A stretch of 39,439 nt of DNA from Gammaproteobacteria bacterium (GTDB taxonomy: Bacteria; Pseudomonadota; Gammaproteobacteria; Steroidobacterales; GCA-2729495): NCBI GenBank assembly GCA_030066665.1, contig JASJBD010000059.1, positions 1-39,439 on the forward strand, given 5' to 3'. Below the pieces are notes generated by a model. The model saw nothing but the letters and a program-made list of their open reading frames with translations, was not told where the DNA came from and did no database searches. Position numbers and translations under genes: made by a program. How positions within the stretch are numbered: the stretch's first letter is position 1; every line of letters begins with the position of its first letter. This document shows, piece after piece, positions 16,250 through 24,608 of the stretch.

Positions 16250-17367
16250 GTGCCGGTCTTGATTTCCGTCCATACCCGATTCATGACGCGATCGACTTTT
16301 GGCGGCGTCACTTTGTCCGTCCAGAGGTTGCGTCGGATGTCCGGAGGCGGATATACGCCAGGGTTTCGCCCGATATCGGGCGGCAGGAGATCGGTTGCCG
16401 CAGAGTTGGCATTGGCGTACTTGACGTAGCTCGACACCTCCGCAATGACATCGGGTCGCAACAGGAAATCGATAAAGCGATGCGCGTTTTCCGGGTGCCG
16501 CGCATCCGCCGGGATAGCAAGCATGTCAAACCACATCAAGGCACCTTCGCGGGGAATGGTGTAGCGAATTTGCACGCCGTTGTTTGCTTCTACCGCACGC
16601 TGAGCCGCCTGCAAAACATCCCCCGACCAGCCAAAGGCAATGCAGATATCACCATTGGCCAGATCGTTGATGTATTGCGAACTGTGGAAGTAGGTCACAA
16701 AGGGACGAATCTTCAGCAGCAAAGAGCGCGCGTCGCGACGATAAAGGTCGACGTCGTTACTGTTCGGATCCTCTCCCAGGTAATTCAGTACCGATGCAAA
16801 TACTTCCTGGGGCGCATCGAGGAAGGCGACTCCGCACGCTGCCAGCTTTTCCATATTCTCTGGCTTGAACAGGATGTCGAGACTGTCGATTTGGGCGTCC
16901 TGGCCCAGTGCCGCCTTGACCTTGTCGACGTTGTAGCCGACCCCGGTCGTGCCCCACAGGTAAGGCACACCATAGCGATTCCCGGGGTCGAAGCTTTCGA
17001 TGAAGCTCAACAATTCCGCGTCGAGATTCCGGCGATTCGGCAACTGTTCGAAGTCGAGAGGCTGGAATACTCCAGCGACAATTTGCCGGCCCATGAAGTC
17101 AGAGCTGGGTACAACCAGGTCATATCCCGCCGCACCCGACAGCAATTTGGCTTCGAGCACTTCATTACTATCGAACACGTCATAAATGACCCGGATGCCG
17201 GTTTCCTGTTCGAACCGGGCGACGGTCCCGGGTGCGATGTAGTCGGTCCAGTTGTAGACGCGCAGTTCGGAAGCGCTGTCATCACCGCTGTCACCGCCGC
17301 AAGCCGCAAGCAGCACGATCAGCATCGACAACCACAAAATCCTCACACTGCAGCTCTTATCGGTCAA
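16246..17367 (-). CDS. potF: Putrescine-binding lipoprotein PotF
   Basis: This is the substrate-binding component of the importer, about 373 residues (E. coli PotF has 370). The opening of the mature domain, ELRVYNWTDYIAPGTVARFE, contains the Trp and Asp that cage polyamines in PotF/PotD. YDLVVPSSDFM and the NPENAHRFIDFLLRPDV-type region are also family features. Unlike E. coli PotF, which is a soluble periplasmic protein, this one ends its signal in a lipobox (VLLAAC), so it should be lipid-anchored. The start is uncertain: a TTG at 17367 has GGAAGG five bases upstream; a GTG at 17346 would also give a short lipoprotein signal; a GTG at 17415 has no ribosome site. It lies 50 bases after puuA. 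Confidence 0.92.
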   Translation of the reverse strand: MTDKSCSVRILWLSMLIVLLAACGGDSGDDSASELRVYNWTDYIAPGTVARFEQETGIRVIYDVFDSNEVLEAKLLSGAAGYDLVVPSSDFMGRQIVAGVFQPLDFEQLPNRRNLDAELLSFIESFDPGNRYGVPYLWGTTGVGYNVDKVKAALGQDAQIDSLDILFKPENMEKLAACGVAFLDAPQEVFASVLNYLGEDPNSNDVDLYRRDARSLLLKIRPFVTYFHSSQYINDLANGDICIAFGWSGDVLQAAQRAVEANNGVQIRYTIPREGALMWFDMLAIPADARHPENAHRFIDFLLRPDVIAEVSSYVKYANANSAATDLLPPDIGRNPGVYPPPDIRRNLWTDKVTPPKVDRVMNRVWTEIKTGT

Positions 17368-17417
17368 TACAGCCTTCCGGGAATGGCCTGCGCCCGGCGA
17401 GACTAACACCCTCACGT

Positions 17418-18755
17418 TTAAACGCTGAGCAGAAGATGCTCCCGCTCCCAGGGGCTGATCACTTCGAAATAGCGTTCGAATTCCGCCGCTTTGATGCCCG
17501 CGTAGACCTGCACGAAACGTTCACCAAACGCTTTTGCGGCCGCTTCACTGCCGATGAAGGTCGCCAGTGCGTTGTCGAGGTTGCGCGGCAGCACCAATGG
17601 CATCTCGTAAGCGTTGCCGGTTGCGGGTTCGCTCGGGCGCAGGCTTTCCTGCATGCCCAGATAGCCGGCGGCCAGTGTCGCGGCGATCGCCAGGTATGGA
17701 TTGGAATCGGCACCGGCCAAGCGGTTCTCGATACGCCGGTTGGCCGGACCAGCATGCGGCACGCGTAAACCCACCGTGCGATTGTCGTAACCCCATTGCA
17801 GGTTAATCGGGGCTGCCATGTGCCGTGTGATGCGCCGATACGAATTCACATACGGCGCACAGAGGATGTAGAACTCGGGCAGATAACGCTGCAGGCCACC
17901 CACGAAGGCGAGAAACGCCGGCGAATCCTCGTCGTCGCGGGTCACGAAGACGTTCTGGCCATCTTTGCCTTGCAGGCTGACGTGCCAGTGCATGGAACTG
18001 CCGGGCTCATTCGCCATCGGCTTCGCCATGAAGGTCGCGTAGACCTGGTGGCGCATCGCCGTCTCACGCACCGTCCGCTTGAGAACGAATACCTGGTCCG
18101 CCAGCTCCAGTGCCTGGCCATGTTCGAAGTTGATTTCGAGTTGCGCAGTGCCCGCCTCGTGCACCAGGTTGTCGACCATCAACTGCTGTTCTTCACAATA
18201 GTCGTAGATGTCGTCCACGAGCGGCTCGAACTCGTCGATTGCATCCATGCTGAACGGCTGGCGCACGGACTCCTGGCGCCCGGATCGGCCAACCGGAGGT
18301 TCCAGTGGATAGTCCGGATCGGTATTTCGCTTCACCAGGTAGAACTCGATCTCCGGCGCGACAATCGGCTCGATGCCGTCGTTCGCGAAGAGCTCGAGGA
18401 CGTTTCGAAGTATCTGTCGCGGCGACACATCCACCGGGGACCCATCGCGAAAAAAACAGTCGTGCAGGACGCAAGCCGTCGGCTCCTTGGCCCAGGGCAC
18501 CCGGCGCAGGGTATTCAGGTCAGGCTCGGCGTGCAGGTCCTCGTCGATGCCACCGATTACCTCTTCTTCCGCGTACTCACCGGTGACGGTCTGAATGAAC
18601 AGCGACGACGGCAGCTTCATACCGCCTTGCTCGGCAAATTTGCGCGCCGGGATGAACTTGCCGCGTGCCACGCCGGCCATGTCGGGCACGATGGCTTCAA
18701 CTTCATCGATGTCATTGTCCGCCAGCCACTGGCGCAGGCGGTTATCCACTGTCAT
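17418..18755 (-). CDS. puuA: Gamma-glutamylputrescine synthetase (glutamine-synthetase family)
   Basis: PuuA joins glutamate to putrescine with ATP, the first step of the gamma-glutamylated putrescine route to GABA. The 445-residue product has the glutamine-synthetase fold signatures: EIEFYLVKR (metal-binding Glu), EAGTAQLEINF, the ATP-site box SSMHWHVSL, and NRRIENRLAGADSNPYLAIA. The metal ligands and ATP-site residues look intact. The N-terminal VEAIVPDMAGVARGKFIPARKF is typical of the PuuA/GlnT branch rather than of true GlnA, which is longer (about 470) and carries an adenylylation Tyr loop that I do not find. The start at 18755 overlaps the puuD stop (ATGA). Its position next to puuD and potFGHI makes putrescine the likely substrate. 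Other PuuA-like ligases use ethanolamine, spermidine or aromatic amines, so specificity remains inferred. Confidence 0.9.
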   Translation of the reverse strand: MTVDNRLRQWLADNDIDEVEAIVPDMAGVARGKFIPARKFAEQGGMKLPSSLFIQTVTGEYAEEEVIGGIDEDLHAEPDLNTLRRVPWAKEPTACVLHDCFFRDGSPVDVSPRQILRNVLELFANDGIEPIVAPEIEFYLVKRNTDPDYPLEPPVGRSGRQESVRQPFSMDAIDEFEPLVDDIYDYCEEQQLMVDNLVHEAGTAQLEINFEHGQALELADQVFVLKRTVRETAMRHQVYATFMAKPMANEPGSSMHWHVSLQGKDGQNVFVTRDDEDSPAFLAFVGGLQRYLPEFYILCAPYVNSYRRITRHMAAPINLQWGYDNRTVGLRVPHAGPANRRIENRLAGADSNPYLAIAATLAAGYLGMQESLRPSEPATGNAYEMPLVLPRNLDNALATFIGSEAAAKAFGERFVQVYAGIKAAEFERYFEVISPWEREHLLLSV

Positions 18756-19501
18756 GTTCGATACCTGCGGCAGGCGTCGCCAAACGCCTGGAATAGTGCG
18801 GTCGAGACCTCGTCTTCGAGCACCCGCCATTCCGGATGCCACTGTACTGCGAGAGCAAAGCCCGGCGCATCCTGCACAGCCACAGCCTCGATCAGCCCAT
18901 CGGGCGCCGTGGCTTCTATAGTCAAACCATCGGCAAGCCGGTCGACACCTTGAGCGTGGACCGAATTCACGGTGGCCCGATCGCGACCCGTCAGCCGCGC
19001 CAACTGGCCGCCAGTGGTAAAGATCACCTCATGGGACGGACCGTACTGGACATCCAGCGGATCTGCCGGATTCTCCTGGTGATCGTCGAAGCCGGGCAAA
19101 TTGTGAACCGCTTGATGCAGCGTGCCGCCGAGGGCGACATTTAACTCCTGGAACCCGCGGCAGATTCCGAGCATCGGCAGCCCCGCCCGGATTGCCGCCG
19201 GGATAAGTGCGAGCGCCGCATCATCCCTGGCCGGATCGTGCCAGGTGCCGGGCGAGCTCGGCGGGCCCTGGTAGCGCTGCGGCTCCACGTTGGAGTAGCT
19301 GCCGGTCATGAGCAATCCATCGAGCCTCTCGAGGATCTCGAGGATATCGAAATCGCCGGTCAGCACGGGTAGCGCGACCGGATAGCCGCCAGCCGGGTTC
19401 ACCACGGCGCTGAGGTACTTCTCGCCGATGACGTGATAATGGTGAGGGTCCAGCAGGCGCCGGTCCGACACGACGCCGATCAATGGTCGATTTCGAGACA
19501 T
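18752..19501 (-). CDS. puuD: Gamma-glutamyl-GABA hydrolase (class I glutamine amidotransferase fold)
   Basis: PuuD releases GABA from gamma-glutamyl-GABA, the last step of the Puu pathway. The 249-residue protein has nucleophile Cys114 in LGICRGFQELNVALGG and the His222/Glu224 pair in QWHPEW. These positions and the overall length agree with E. coli PuuD. MTGSYSNVEPQRY is the substrate-side loop typical of the family. The ATG at 19501 is taken as the start; a TTG at 19531 is the only other nearby choice, and both lack a good ribosome site. It is the first gene of the polyamine operon. The oxidase PuuB and dehydrogenase PuuC that act between PuuA and PuuD are not in this window. Confidence 0.9.
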   Translation of the reverse strand: MSRNRPLIGVVSDRRLLDPHHYHVIGEKYLSAVVNPAGGYPVALPVLTGDFDILEILERLDGLLMTGSYSNVEPQRYQGPPSSPGTWHDPARDDAALALIPAAIRAGLPMLGICRGFQELNVALGGTLHQAVHNLPGFDDHQENPADPLDVQYGPSHEVIFTTGGQLARLTGRDRATVNSVHAQGVDRLADGLTIEATAPDGLIEAVAVQDAPGFALAVQWHPEWRVLEDEVSTALFQAFGDACRRYRT

Positions 19502-19518
19502 GGCAATATATGTTGCCA
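19501..19518. promoter_or_regulatory. Perfect palindrome, possible operator of the polyamine operon
   Basis: TGGCAA-TATATG-TTGCCA: two perfect 6-base arms around a 6-base A/T centre. It abuts the puuD start codon and lies between the two divergent genes. The symmetry, size and place suit a dimeric repressor blocking puuD (and perhaps the DUF1838 gene). It does not look like the E. coli PuuR site. The bound protein is unknown. Confidence 0.45.
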
Positions 19519-19551
19519 GATGTTTCGGCAAACTTTGAGGACAGAATTCGC

Positions 19552-20310
19552 ATGACCTATTCCGGTTCAGATTTCAATCTCGAGACTCGGGAAGGTCGGC
19601 TGCTGTCATACGTCAAGCTGCGCGCCAGCCTCGAGGGTCACAGCTCGGCGTGGTGGTACCGGGGCATTCAATACGGCGTGGTGGATCTCGTGCCGCAGCG
19701 GCTGTGGGGCGTGCAGGGCGTACAGGTCTTCAACTTCGCGCGTCGCGATGACGGTACTTTCGAGAACCGATTTCGCGACCTGATGTTCTACCAGGACCTG
19801 GCAACGGGCAAACAACTCGAGCAGTTCCTTAACCCGTATACGGGCGAGACTATTGAACCGCCGGTGCTGCGGGTTGGCCCCATGTTCTTGCTGTACTCGT
19901 CTGCGGGCGCATCGATCAAGGATGCAGAGAATATTCCGCCCGGCCTGGAAACCAGCTGGAGCGTCGACCCGGCCATCGTGAATGGTGACGATGTGATCCT
20001 TCACGAGGAGGGCCATTCCAAAGTCGAGCAGGGTCCGATGCGTGTGGTGCTGAACGACTTCATTACCTTCCAGGGCAGCCTTGCCGACCTGCAGAATCCG
20101 GCGCTCATGAACGCGCCCGGTCGTTACAGCTACTGCAGCGTGATGACCTGGAGTCCGTTCATGAAAATGGATGGCCAGCCCGGCCACCTGATGGGGCGCG
20201 GCAACGGTCGCAAACTGAGATCCCGTCAGGAACTGGAACCGGGTTTCGCGGAACTCGTGCTGGAAGCCGAGCCCGGTTGGCTCGACGATGTGAGCTTCCC
20301 GAACGACTGA
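19552..20310 (+). CDS. DUF1838-family protein
   Basis: This is a protein of about 252 residues that I assign to DUF1838 by the opening FNLETREGRLLSYVKLRASLEG, followed by repeated beta-strand phrases (SAWWYRGIQYGVVDLVPQRLWGVQGVQVF, and later YSYCSVMTWSPFMKMDGQPGHLMGRGNGRKL). The family has no established reaction; members often occur near short-chain dehydrogenases and redox genes. The ATG at 19552 has GAGGA about ten bases upstream. ATGs at 19510 and 19483 would also be in frame, but the latter overlaps puuD. There is no signal peptide. The 3' end runs 85 bases into the end of the convergent RND pump gene. Confidence 0.75.
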   Translation: MTYSGSDFNLETREGRLLSYVKLRASLEGHSSAWWYRGIQYGVVDLVPQRLWGVQGVQVFNFARRDDGTFENRFRDLMFYQDLATGKQLEQFLNPYTGETIEPPVLRVGPMFLLYSSAGASIKDAENIPPGLETSWSVDPAIVNGDDVILHEEGHSKVEQGPMRVVLNDFITFQGSLADLQNPALMNAPGRYSYCSVMTWSPFMKMDGQPGHLMGRGNGRKLRSRQELEPGFAELVLEAEPGWLDDVSFPND

Positions 20311-23300
20311 CGCAGATCCCGGCCGATGCCGAGCATTGACGGGACGAAGAAGAGCACCAGGAACGGCGAAAACATCAGGCCGAAAATCATGCTCACCGCC
20401 AGCGGCTGAATAAGCTGCGCCTGCACGCTACCCTCGAACAGTAGCGGCGTCAGCCCACCAATGGTGGTCAACGTGGTCAATATGACCGGACGCAAACGTT
20501 CCTGGGCTGCCCCGATTACGGCTGCGTCAAACGCGCGGCCATCGGCGTGCAGACGACGGACCGTTGAAATCATGATGATCGAATCGTTCACCATCACCCC
20601 GGCCAGGCCCAGCAGGGCCATGAGGCTGAGCATGTTCAGGTTGAAGCCCATGACCCAGTGGCCAAAAAACGCGCCGACCAGCCCGAACGGGATGACTGAC
20701 ATCACGACCAGCGGGGTCGTGTAACTGGCAAACAGCCACGCCAGAATAATGTAAATGGTCGCCAGCGCGATCCCCAAGGCAACCGCGGTATCGCCGAGCG
20801 CCTCGGTTTGTTCCTCCGCCTTGCCCTTGAATGCGATATCAACGCCGTACTCGCGCGACACACGAGGTACGAGGTCTCGCTCGATTTCCGCGAGCACCAC
20901 GTTGCTGGTGGTCACCGATGTGTCAATGTCCGCGGTTACGGACACCTCGCGGCGCCCGTCGTCGCGGCGGATCTGCGAGAACCCGACGCGCGGGCTCAAC
21001 GTCGCCACTTCGGTCAATGGCACCTCAGTGCCATCCGGAGCCTGCAAATAGAGATCGCGGATCGTATCCGGCGCGTTCGCCGACTCGGCCAGCTTGACCC
21101 GGACGATGACTTCTTCCTGGTCCTCGGCAAAGCGTCGCGCAATGGCACCCTCGAAGGCGTCGCGCACCTGCCGTGCCACAGACTGCGTACTGAATCCCAT
21201 TGCGCGACCAGCTGAGGTGACATCTAGTACGATTTCTTCCTTGCCGTACGGCAGATTGTCCTCGACTGCGAGTGTGCCGGGGAATTGACGCAATCCGGCC
21301 GCAATTTCCTCGGCCGCAGCCTTCAGCACCGGCAGCTCCGCACCGTACAACCGAATATCCAGGTCGCGTCCGGGCGGGCCGCCAGCACTTTGTTCAAACA
21401 GAGTCAGTCGCTCAACGCCTGCCAAAGACTGAATCTCGGCCTCCCAGGCCTCCATCAGCACGGTATTGCGAACCTCGCGAATATCCCCCGAGACCAATTC
21501 GGCCGTGTAGTAGCCGACATGGTCGCCACTGAGCGTGCCCTCACCGAGACGACCACCGGTGGTGCCGATCGTGCCGACGCCATACAGGACGAGTTCGCCC
21601 TCGCCCGCCAGGTCTTTTTCAACGACCCGTAGAGCACGCGCAATCTCGTTCAGCATTTCATCGGCGCGATTGCGCGGCGTGCCTGGCGTCATGGCGAAGT
21701 TTGCGAAGACGATGTCAGTTTGCGGTGACGCGAAGAATTCGAATCCGACTCGCCCCGACATCAACAAGCTGAAAGCGAGTGCAAACGCGCACAGCGTTGC
21801 AACCAGGGTGCTGTATCGATTCTCGAAGCTCGTGCTGACCATCCGGGTGAAGCGACCCGCCCGGAACCGGACCAACCATTTGTTCAGTACGCCGGGATTT
21901 GGCGACGATTTATCCAGGCGCCGCAACGCGTGGCGCAGGTGCGTCGGCAGTATCAGGAAACACTCGACCAGGCTCGTAGCAATGACAAGGATGATGACCA
22001 GCGGCAGTTCACGAACGACACGGCCCACGATGGCGCCTACGGTCAAGATCGGGAATACGGCGGCGATTGTGGTAAGCGAGGCGGCAACGACCGGCGCGAA
22101 CATCAGCCCGGCCGCCTGGAGGGCTGCCTTCTGGGGCTCCACGCCCCGACGGTGCAGCATCTCGGTGTGCTCGGCAACGACGATCGCGTCGTCAACGATA
22201 ATGCCGAGCCCCATGATAATTGCGAACATGCTGATCATGTTCAGCGTTATGCCGAGCAGCGCCATGCCACCGAATGCAGCCATCACCGCGATGGGAATAC
22301 CCATCGCCACCCAGAACGCGACGCGCACGTTCAGGAACAGGAACAGCACCAGCAGCACCAGCACCAGGCCACCAAAGCAATTCCGCAATAGCATACGTAC
22401 CCGTTGCGTCACCTGGTCCGCGAACACATCGAACATATCCACCTGCAGCGTCGCCGGCAGCTCTTTGCGAAGTTCTTCGAGGTATTCAACGATCCGGCGT
22501 TGTGTTTCGATGGAATCGTCCCCCGGCGAACGTAGTACCTGGAGGCCGATCGAGGTTGTGCCGTCGAGCCTGTTGCTGACGGAGGATTCCTCAAAGGTCT
22601 CGTAGATCCGGCCAATATCGCGCAGCCTCAAGCGTTCGCCGGTGACACGTGAGACCACTTCAATTTCGCCGACATCAGCCGCCGTACGCGCCAGCGATTC
22701 GCTGCGGATCTGGCGCGACATGCCGCCGCCTTCGATGCTGCCTGATGGCAGATCGAGGCTGGATTCCTGCAACCGCCGTGCAATATCGGCAACCGTCAGA
22801 TCCAGCCGCCGCAACACTTCCGGCTGCAACTCCACCCAGATTTCTGTGTCGCGCATTCCGAGCGGCGTGACCCGATCCATGCCGAGATTCAGCAGGTCGT
22901 CGCGAATGCGCCGCGCATAGGCTTTGAGAGCACGTTCCGGAAACGGCCCACTGATCTCGATACGGCAGACTGGATCCGTGGGATCGAACTGGTTCACGAT
23001 GGGCCGTTCGATGTCTGCCGGAAACGTCCTGATCCGCGCGACCGCCGACTGCACGTCGGCCAGTGCGCGCCCGATATTCACGCCACTTTCAAACTCGATC
23101 GTGACTTCGGCGCGACCCTCGAAAGCGATTGCTTCGACCCGGTCGACACCATTGATGAACCGGACCTCAGACTCGATCGCCGTGATGATGTTCGATTCGA
23201 CATCCTCGGGGCTCGCGCCCGGCCACTGCACCAGCACACTGATGATTTCGATGTTGATATCGGGCATGACCTGACGGTTCAGCTGGGTCAGCCCCCAGAT

Positions 23301-23393
23301 GCCGAACAGGATCATCAGGATCATCAGAAGATTGCCGGCCACGCGGTGCCGACCGAATACGGCAATCAGGCCACCCGCAGCGACGTCATTCAC
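20226..23393 (-). CDS. RND-family efflux transporter permease (HAE-type)
   Basis: This is an inner-membrane proton-driven efflux pump, 1055 residues, AcrB-like in length and layout. It has TM1 (about 18-36), a first large periplasmic loop, and TM2-6. The proton-relay pair Asp401-Asp402 is in GLGIIVDDAIVVAEH on TM4. A second half repeats the pattern, with LLGLAGVMVNDSIIMI on TM10. The early motif RQVMPDINIEIISVLVQWPGASPEDVE is typical of the branch whose genes come as pump plus adaptor without their own outer-membrane channel. The start is a GTG at 23393 overlapping the adaptor stop (GTGA), so translation is coupled. The last 25 or so residues are a low-complexity Ser/Gly/Pro tail read antisense to the DUF1838 gene, probably a run-on past an ancestral stop. 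The substrate is unknown. Confidence 0.95.
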   Translation of the reverse strand: MNDVAAGGLIAVFGRHRVAGNLLMILMILFGIWGLTQLNRQVMPDINIEIISVLVQWPGASPEDVESNIITAIESEVRFINGVDRVEAIAFEGRAEVTIEFESGVNIGRALADVQSAVARIRTFPADIERPIVNQFDPTDPVCRIEISGPFPERALKAYARRIRDDLLNLGMDRVTPLGMRDTEIWVELQPEVLRRLDLTVADIARRLQESSLDLPSGSIEGGGMSRQIRSESLARTAADVGEIEVVSRVTGERLRLRDIGRIYETFEESSVSNRLDGTTSIGLQVLRSPGDDSIETQRRIVEYLEELRKELPATLQVDMFDVFADQVTQRVRMLLRNCFGGLVLVLLVLFLFLNVRVAFWVAMGIPIAVMAAFGGMALLGITLNMISMFAIIMGLGIIVDDAIVVAEHTEMLHRRGVEPQKAALQAAGLMFAPVVAASLTTIAAVFPILTVGAIVGRVVRELPLVIILVIATSLVECFLILPTHLRHALRRLDKSSPNPGVLNKWLVRFRAGRFTRMVSTSFENRYSTLVATLCAFALAFSLLMSGRVGFEFFASPQTDIVFANFAMTPGTPRNRADEMLNEIARALRVVEKDLAGEGELVLYGVGTIGTTGGRLGEGTLSGDHVGYYTAELVSGDIREVRNTVLMEAWEAEIQSLAGVERLTLFEQSAGGPPGRDLDIRLYGAELPVLKAAAEEIAAGLRQFPGTLAVEDNLPYGKEEIVLDVTSAGRAMGFSTQSVARQVRDAFEGAIARRFAEDQEEVIVRVKLAESANAPDTIRDLYLQAPDGTEVPLTEVATLSPRVGFSQIRRDDGRREVSVTADIDTSVTTSNVVLAEIERDLVPRVSREYGVDIAFKGKAEEQTEALGDTAVALGIALATIYIILAWLFASYTTPLVVMSVIPFGLVGAFFGHWVMGFNLNMLSLMALLGLAGVMVNDSIIMISTVRRLHADGRAFDAAVIGAAQERLRPVILTTLTTIGGLTPLLFEGSVQAQLIQPLAVSMIFGLMFSPFLVLFFVPSMLGIGRDLRQSFGKLTSSSQPGSASSTSSAKPGSSS

Positions 23394-24526
23394 CGCAGCA
23401 CGACCCGCACGCCGGCGCCGCCTTCGCGCAGTTGCGTGATGACAATATTGTCACCGTCGACAATGGCCGGTTCACCATCGCTGGCCAGAAATATATCGCT
23501 GCCGGCGTAGCCCAGCACGCGCACGGTCCGCGGGCTCATGCGTCCGTCTTCGACGACATAAACCGTGTTCTCACCGTATAAAGCAGTGTCGGGCGCCGTG
23601 AGTACGGCCGGATAGCGTTTGTCCGCGACGTTGACGGATACGAACGCGCCCGGACGAAGTTCCGTTTGTTTGCCGGCGGAGTCGATCACGGCGAAAAGCT
23701 CGACGCCACCGGTCGTCGCGGTGATCTCCGCGCCGACACGTTCGATCGTCGCCGGGTATCGCAGCGCATCGCCACCTACCTCCCAGACAACTTCGACCGC
23801 CCGGCCGATAACCGGCTCGCCGCTGTCGAGCAATCGGCCGTACTGTGCATTGGACAAATTGAATCGCACTTCCAGGCGGCTGGTATCGATGATTTCGGCA
23901 ATCATTTCAGCGCCGAAATCGCTGATCTGCTTGCCGAGGTCGGCATTCACATTCGCGAGCACGCCATCGAAAGGCGCCAGCAGGCGCGTGTCGCGAAGGT
24001 CACGTTCCGCCCGGCGCACGCCGATACTGCGCTGCTCGACGAGCGCCTCCTGCTCGGCAACTGCAAGCTCCGCATCATCGAGAAATTGTTCCGAGACGTT
24101 TTTCTCGGCGAACAGATCCCGAGCACGCTTGAGATCGCGCCGGAGTTTTTCGAGTCTTGCTTCGGCCTCACGCAGCAACGAACGCTGCTCGGCCAGCCCG
24201 GTTTCATAGTCGAATGGATCTATCCGCAACAGCAGTTCACCGCGCTCGACGAAACTACCCTCGTGCAGGTTCTTCCCCATCTCCACGATCACACCGGCCA
24301 CCTGAGGCCGCAATTCGCTGCGGCGCCCGGCGACAACCTCGCCAAACAAATCCAGCGTGGGTTGCATGTCCTGGTGCTTGGCGGCAATGGCCTGCACCGG
24401 CCAGACGCGCTCGGGCGATTCCTCTGGTGTCAGCTCCGGGCGGGTCGCGATCATCAGGGAAATCACGACCGCCGTCATGCCGACGATCACGAGCGGCAAG
24501 CCTATTTGTTTGAATTTCACGGACAT
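23390..24526 (-). CDS. RND efflux periplasmic adaptor (HlyD/AcrA family)
   Basis: This is a membrane-fusion subunit of about 378 residues that links the RND pump to an outer-membrane channel. One N-terminal membrane anchor (about 8-29, LPLVIVGMTAVVISLMIATR) has no lipobox. The barrel-sandwich hybrid half GEVVAGRRSELRPQVAGVIV is followed by a coiled-coil hairpin (about 110-180, AEQRSLLREAEARLEKLRRDL) and the second lipoyl half DTRLLAPFDGVLANVNADLG. Beta-barrel and membrane-proximal domains follow. The ATG at 24526 is chosen as the start of the anchor; the frame is open to 24745 but overlaps ygiQ. No outer-membrane partner gene lies nearby, so a shared TolC is likely. Confidence 0.92.
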   Translation of the reverse strand: MSVKFKQIGLPLVIVGMTAVVISLMIATRPELTPEESPERVWPVQAIAAKHQDMQPTLDLFGEVVAGRRSELRPQVAGVIVEMGKNLHEGSFVERGELLLRIDPFDYETGLAEQRSLLREAEARLEKLRRDLKRARDLFAEKNVSEQFLDDAELAVAEQEALVEQRSIGVRRAERDLRDTRLLAPFDGVLANVNADLGKQISDFGAEMIAEIIDTSRLEVRFNLSNAQYGRLLDSGEPVIGRAVEVVWEVGGDALRYPATIERVGAEITATTGGVELFAVIDSAGKQTELRPGAFVSVNVADKRYPAVLTAPDTALYGENTVYVVEDGRMSPRTVRVLGYAGSDIFLASDGEPAIVDGDNIVITQLREGGAGVRVVLR

Positions 24527-24608
24527 GAACTCATCAATGTACACCGCGTGCCCATATATCGGGCAAGTCAGGAATGTCCGCAATAGATGCGCCGCGTCGG
24601 GCTGGAAG

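Noticed and set aside
17796-18953. 385-codon open frame on the plus strand opposite puuA
   Set aside because: Antisense to a gene with complete glutamine-synthetase signatures; its composition (many Val, His, Arg and Leu without a pattern) is that of a frame shadow.
19501-19518. Sigma-54 promoter reading of TGGCA...TTGC before puuD
   Set aside because: The spacing between GG and GC is one base too long and the expected start would lie inside puuD; the symmetry is better explained as a palindrome.
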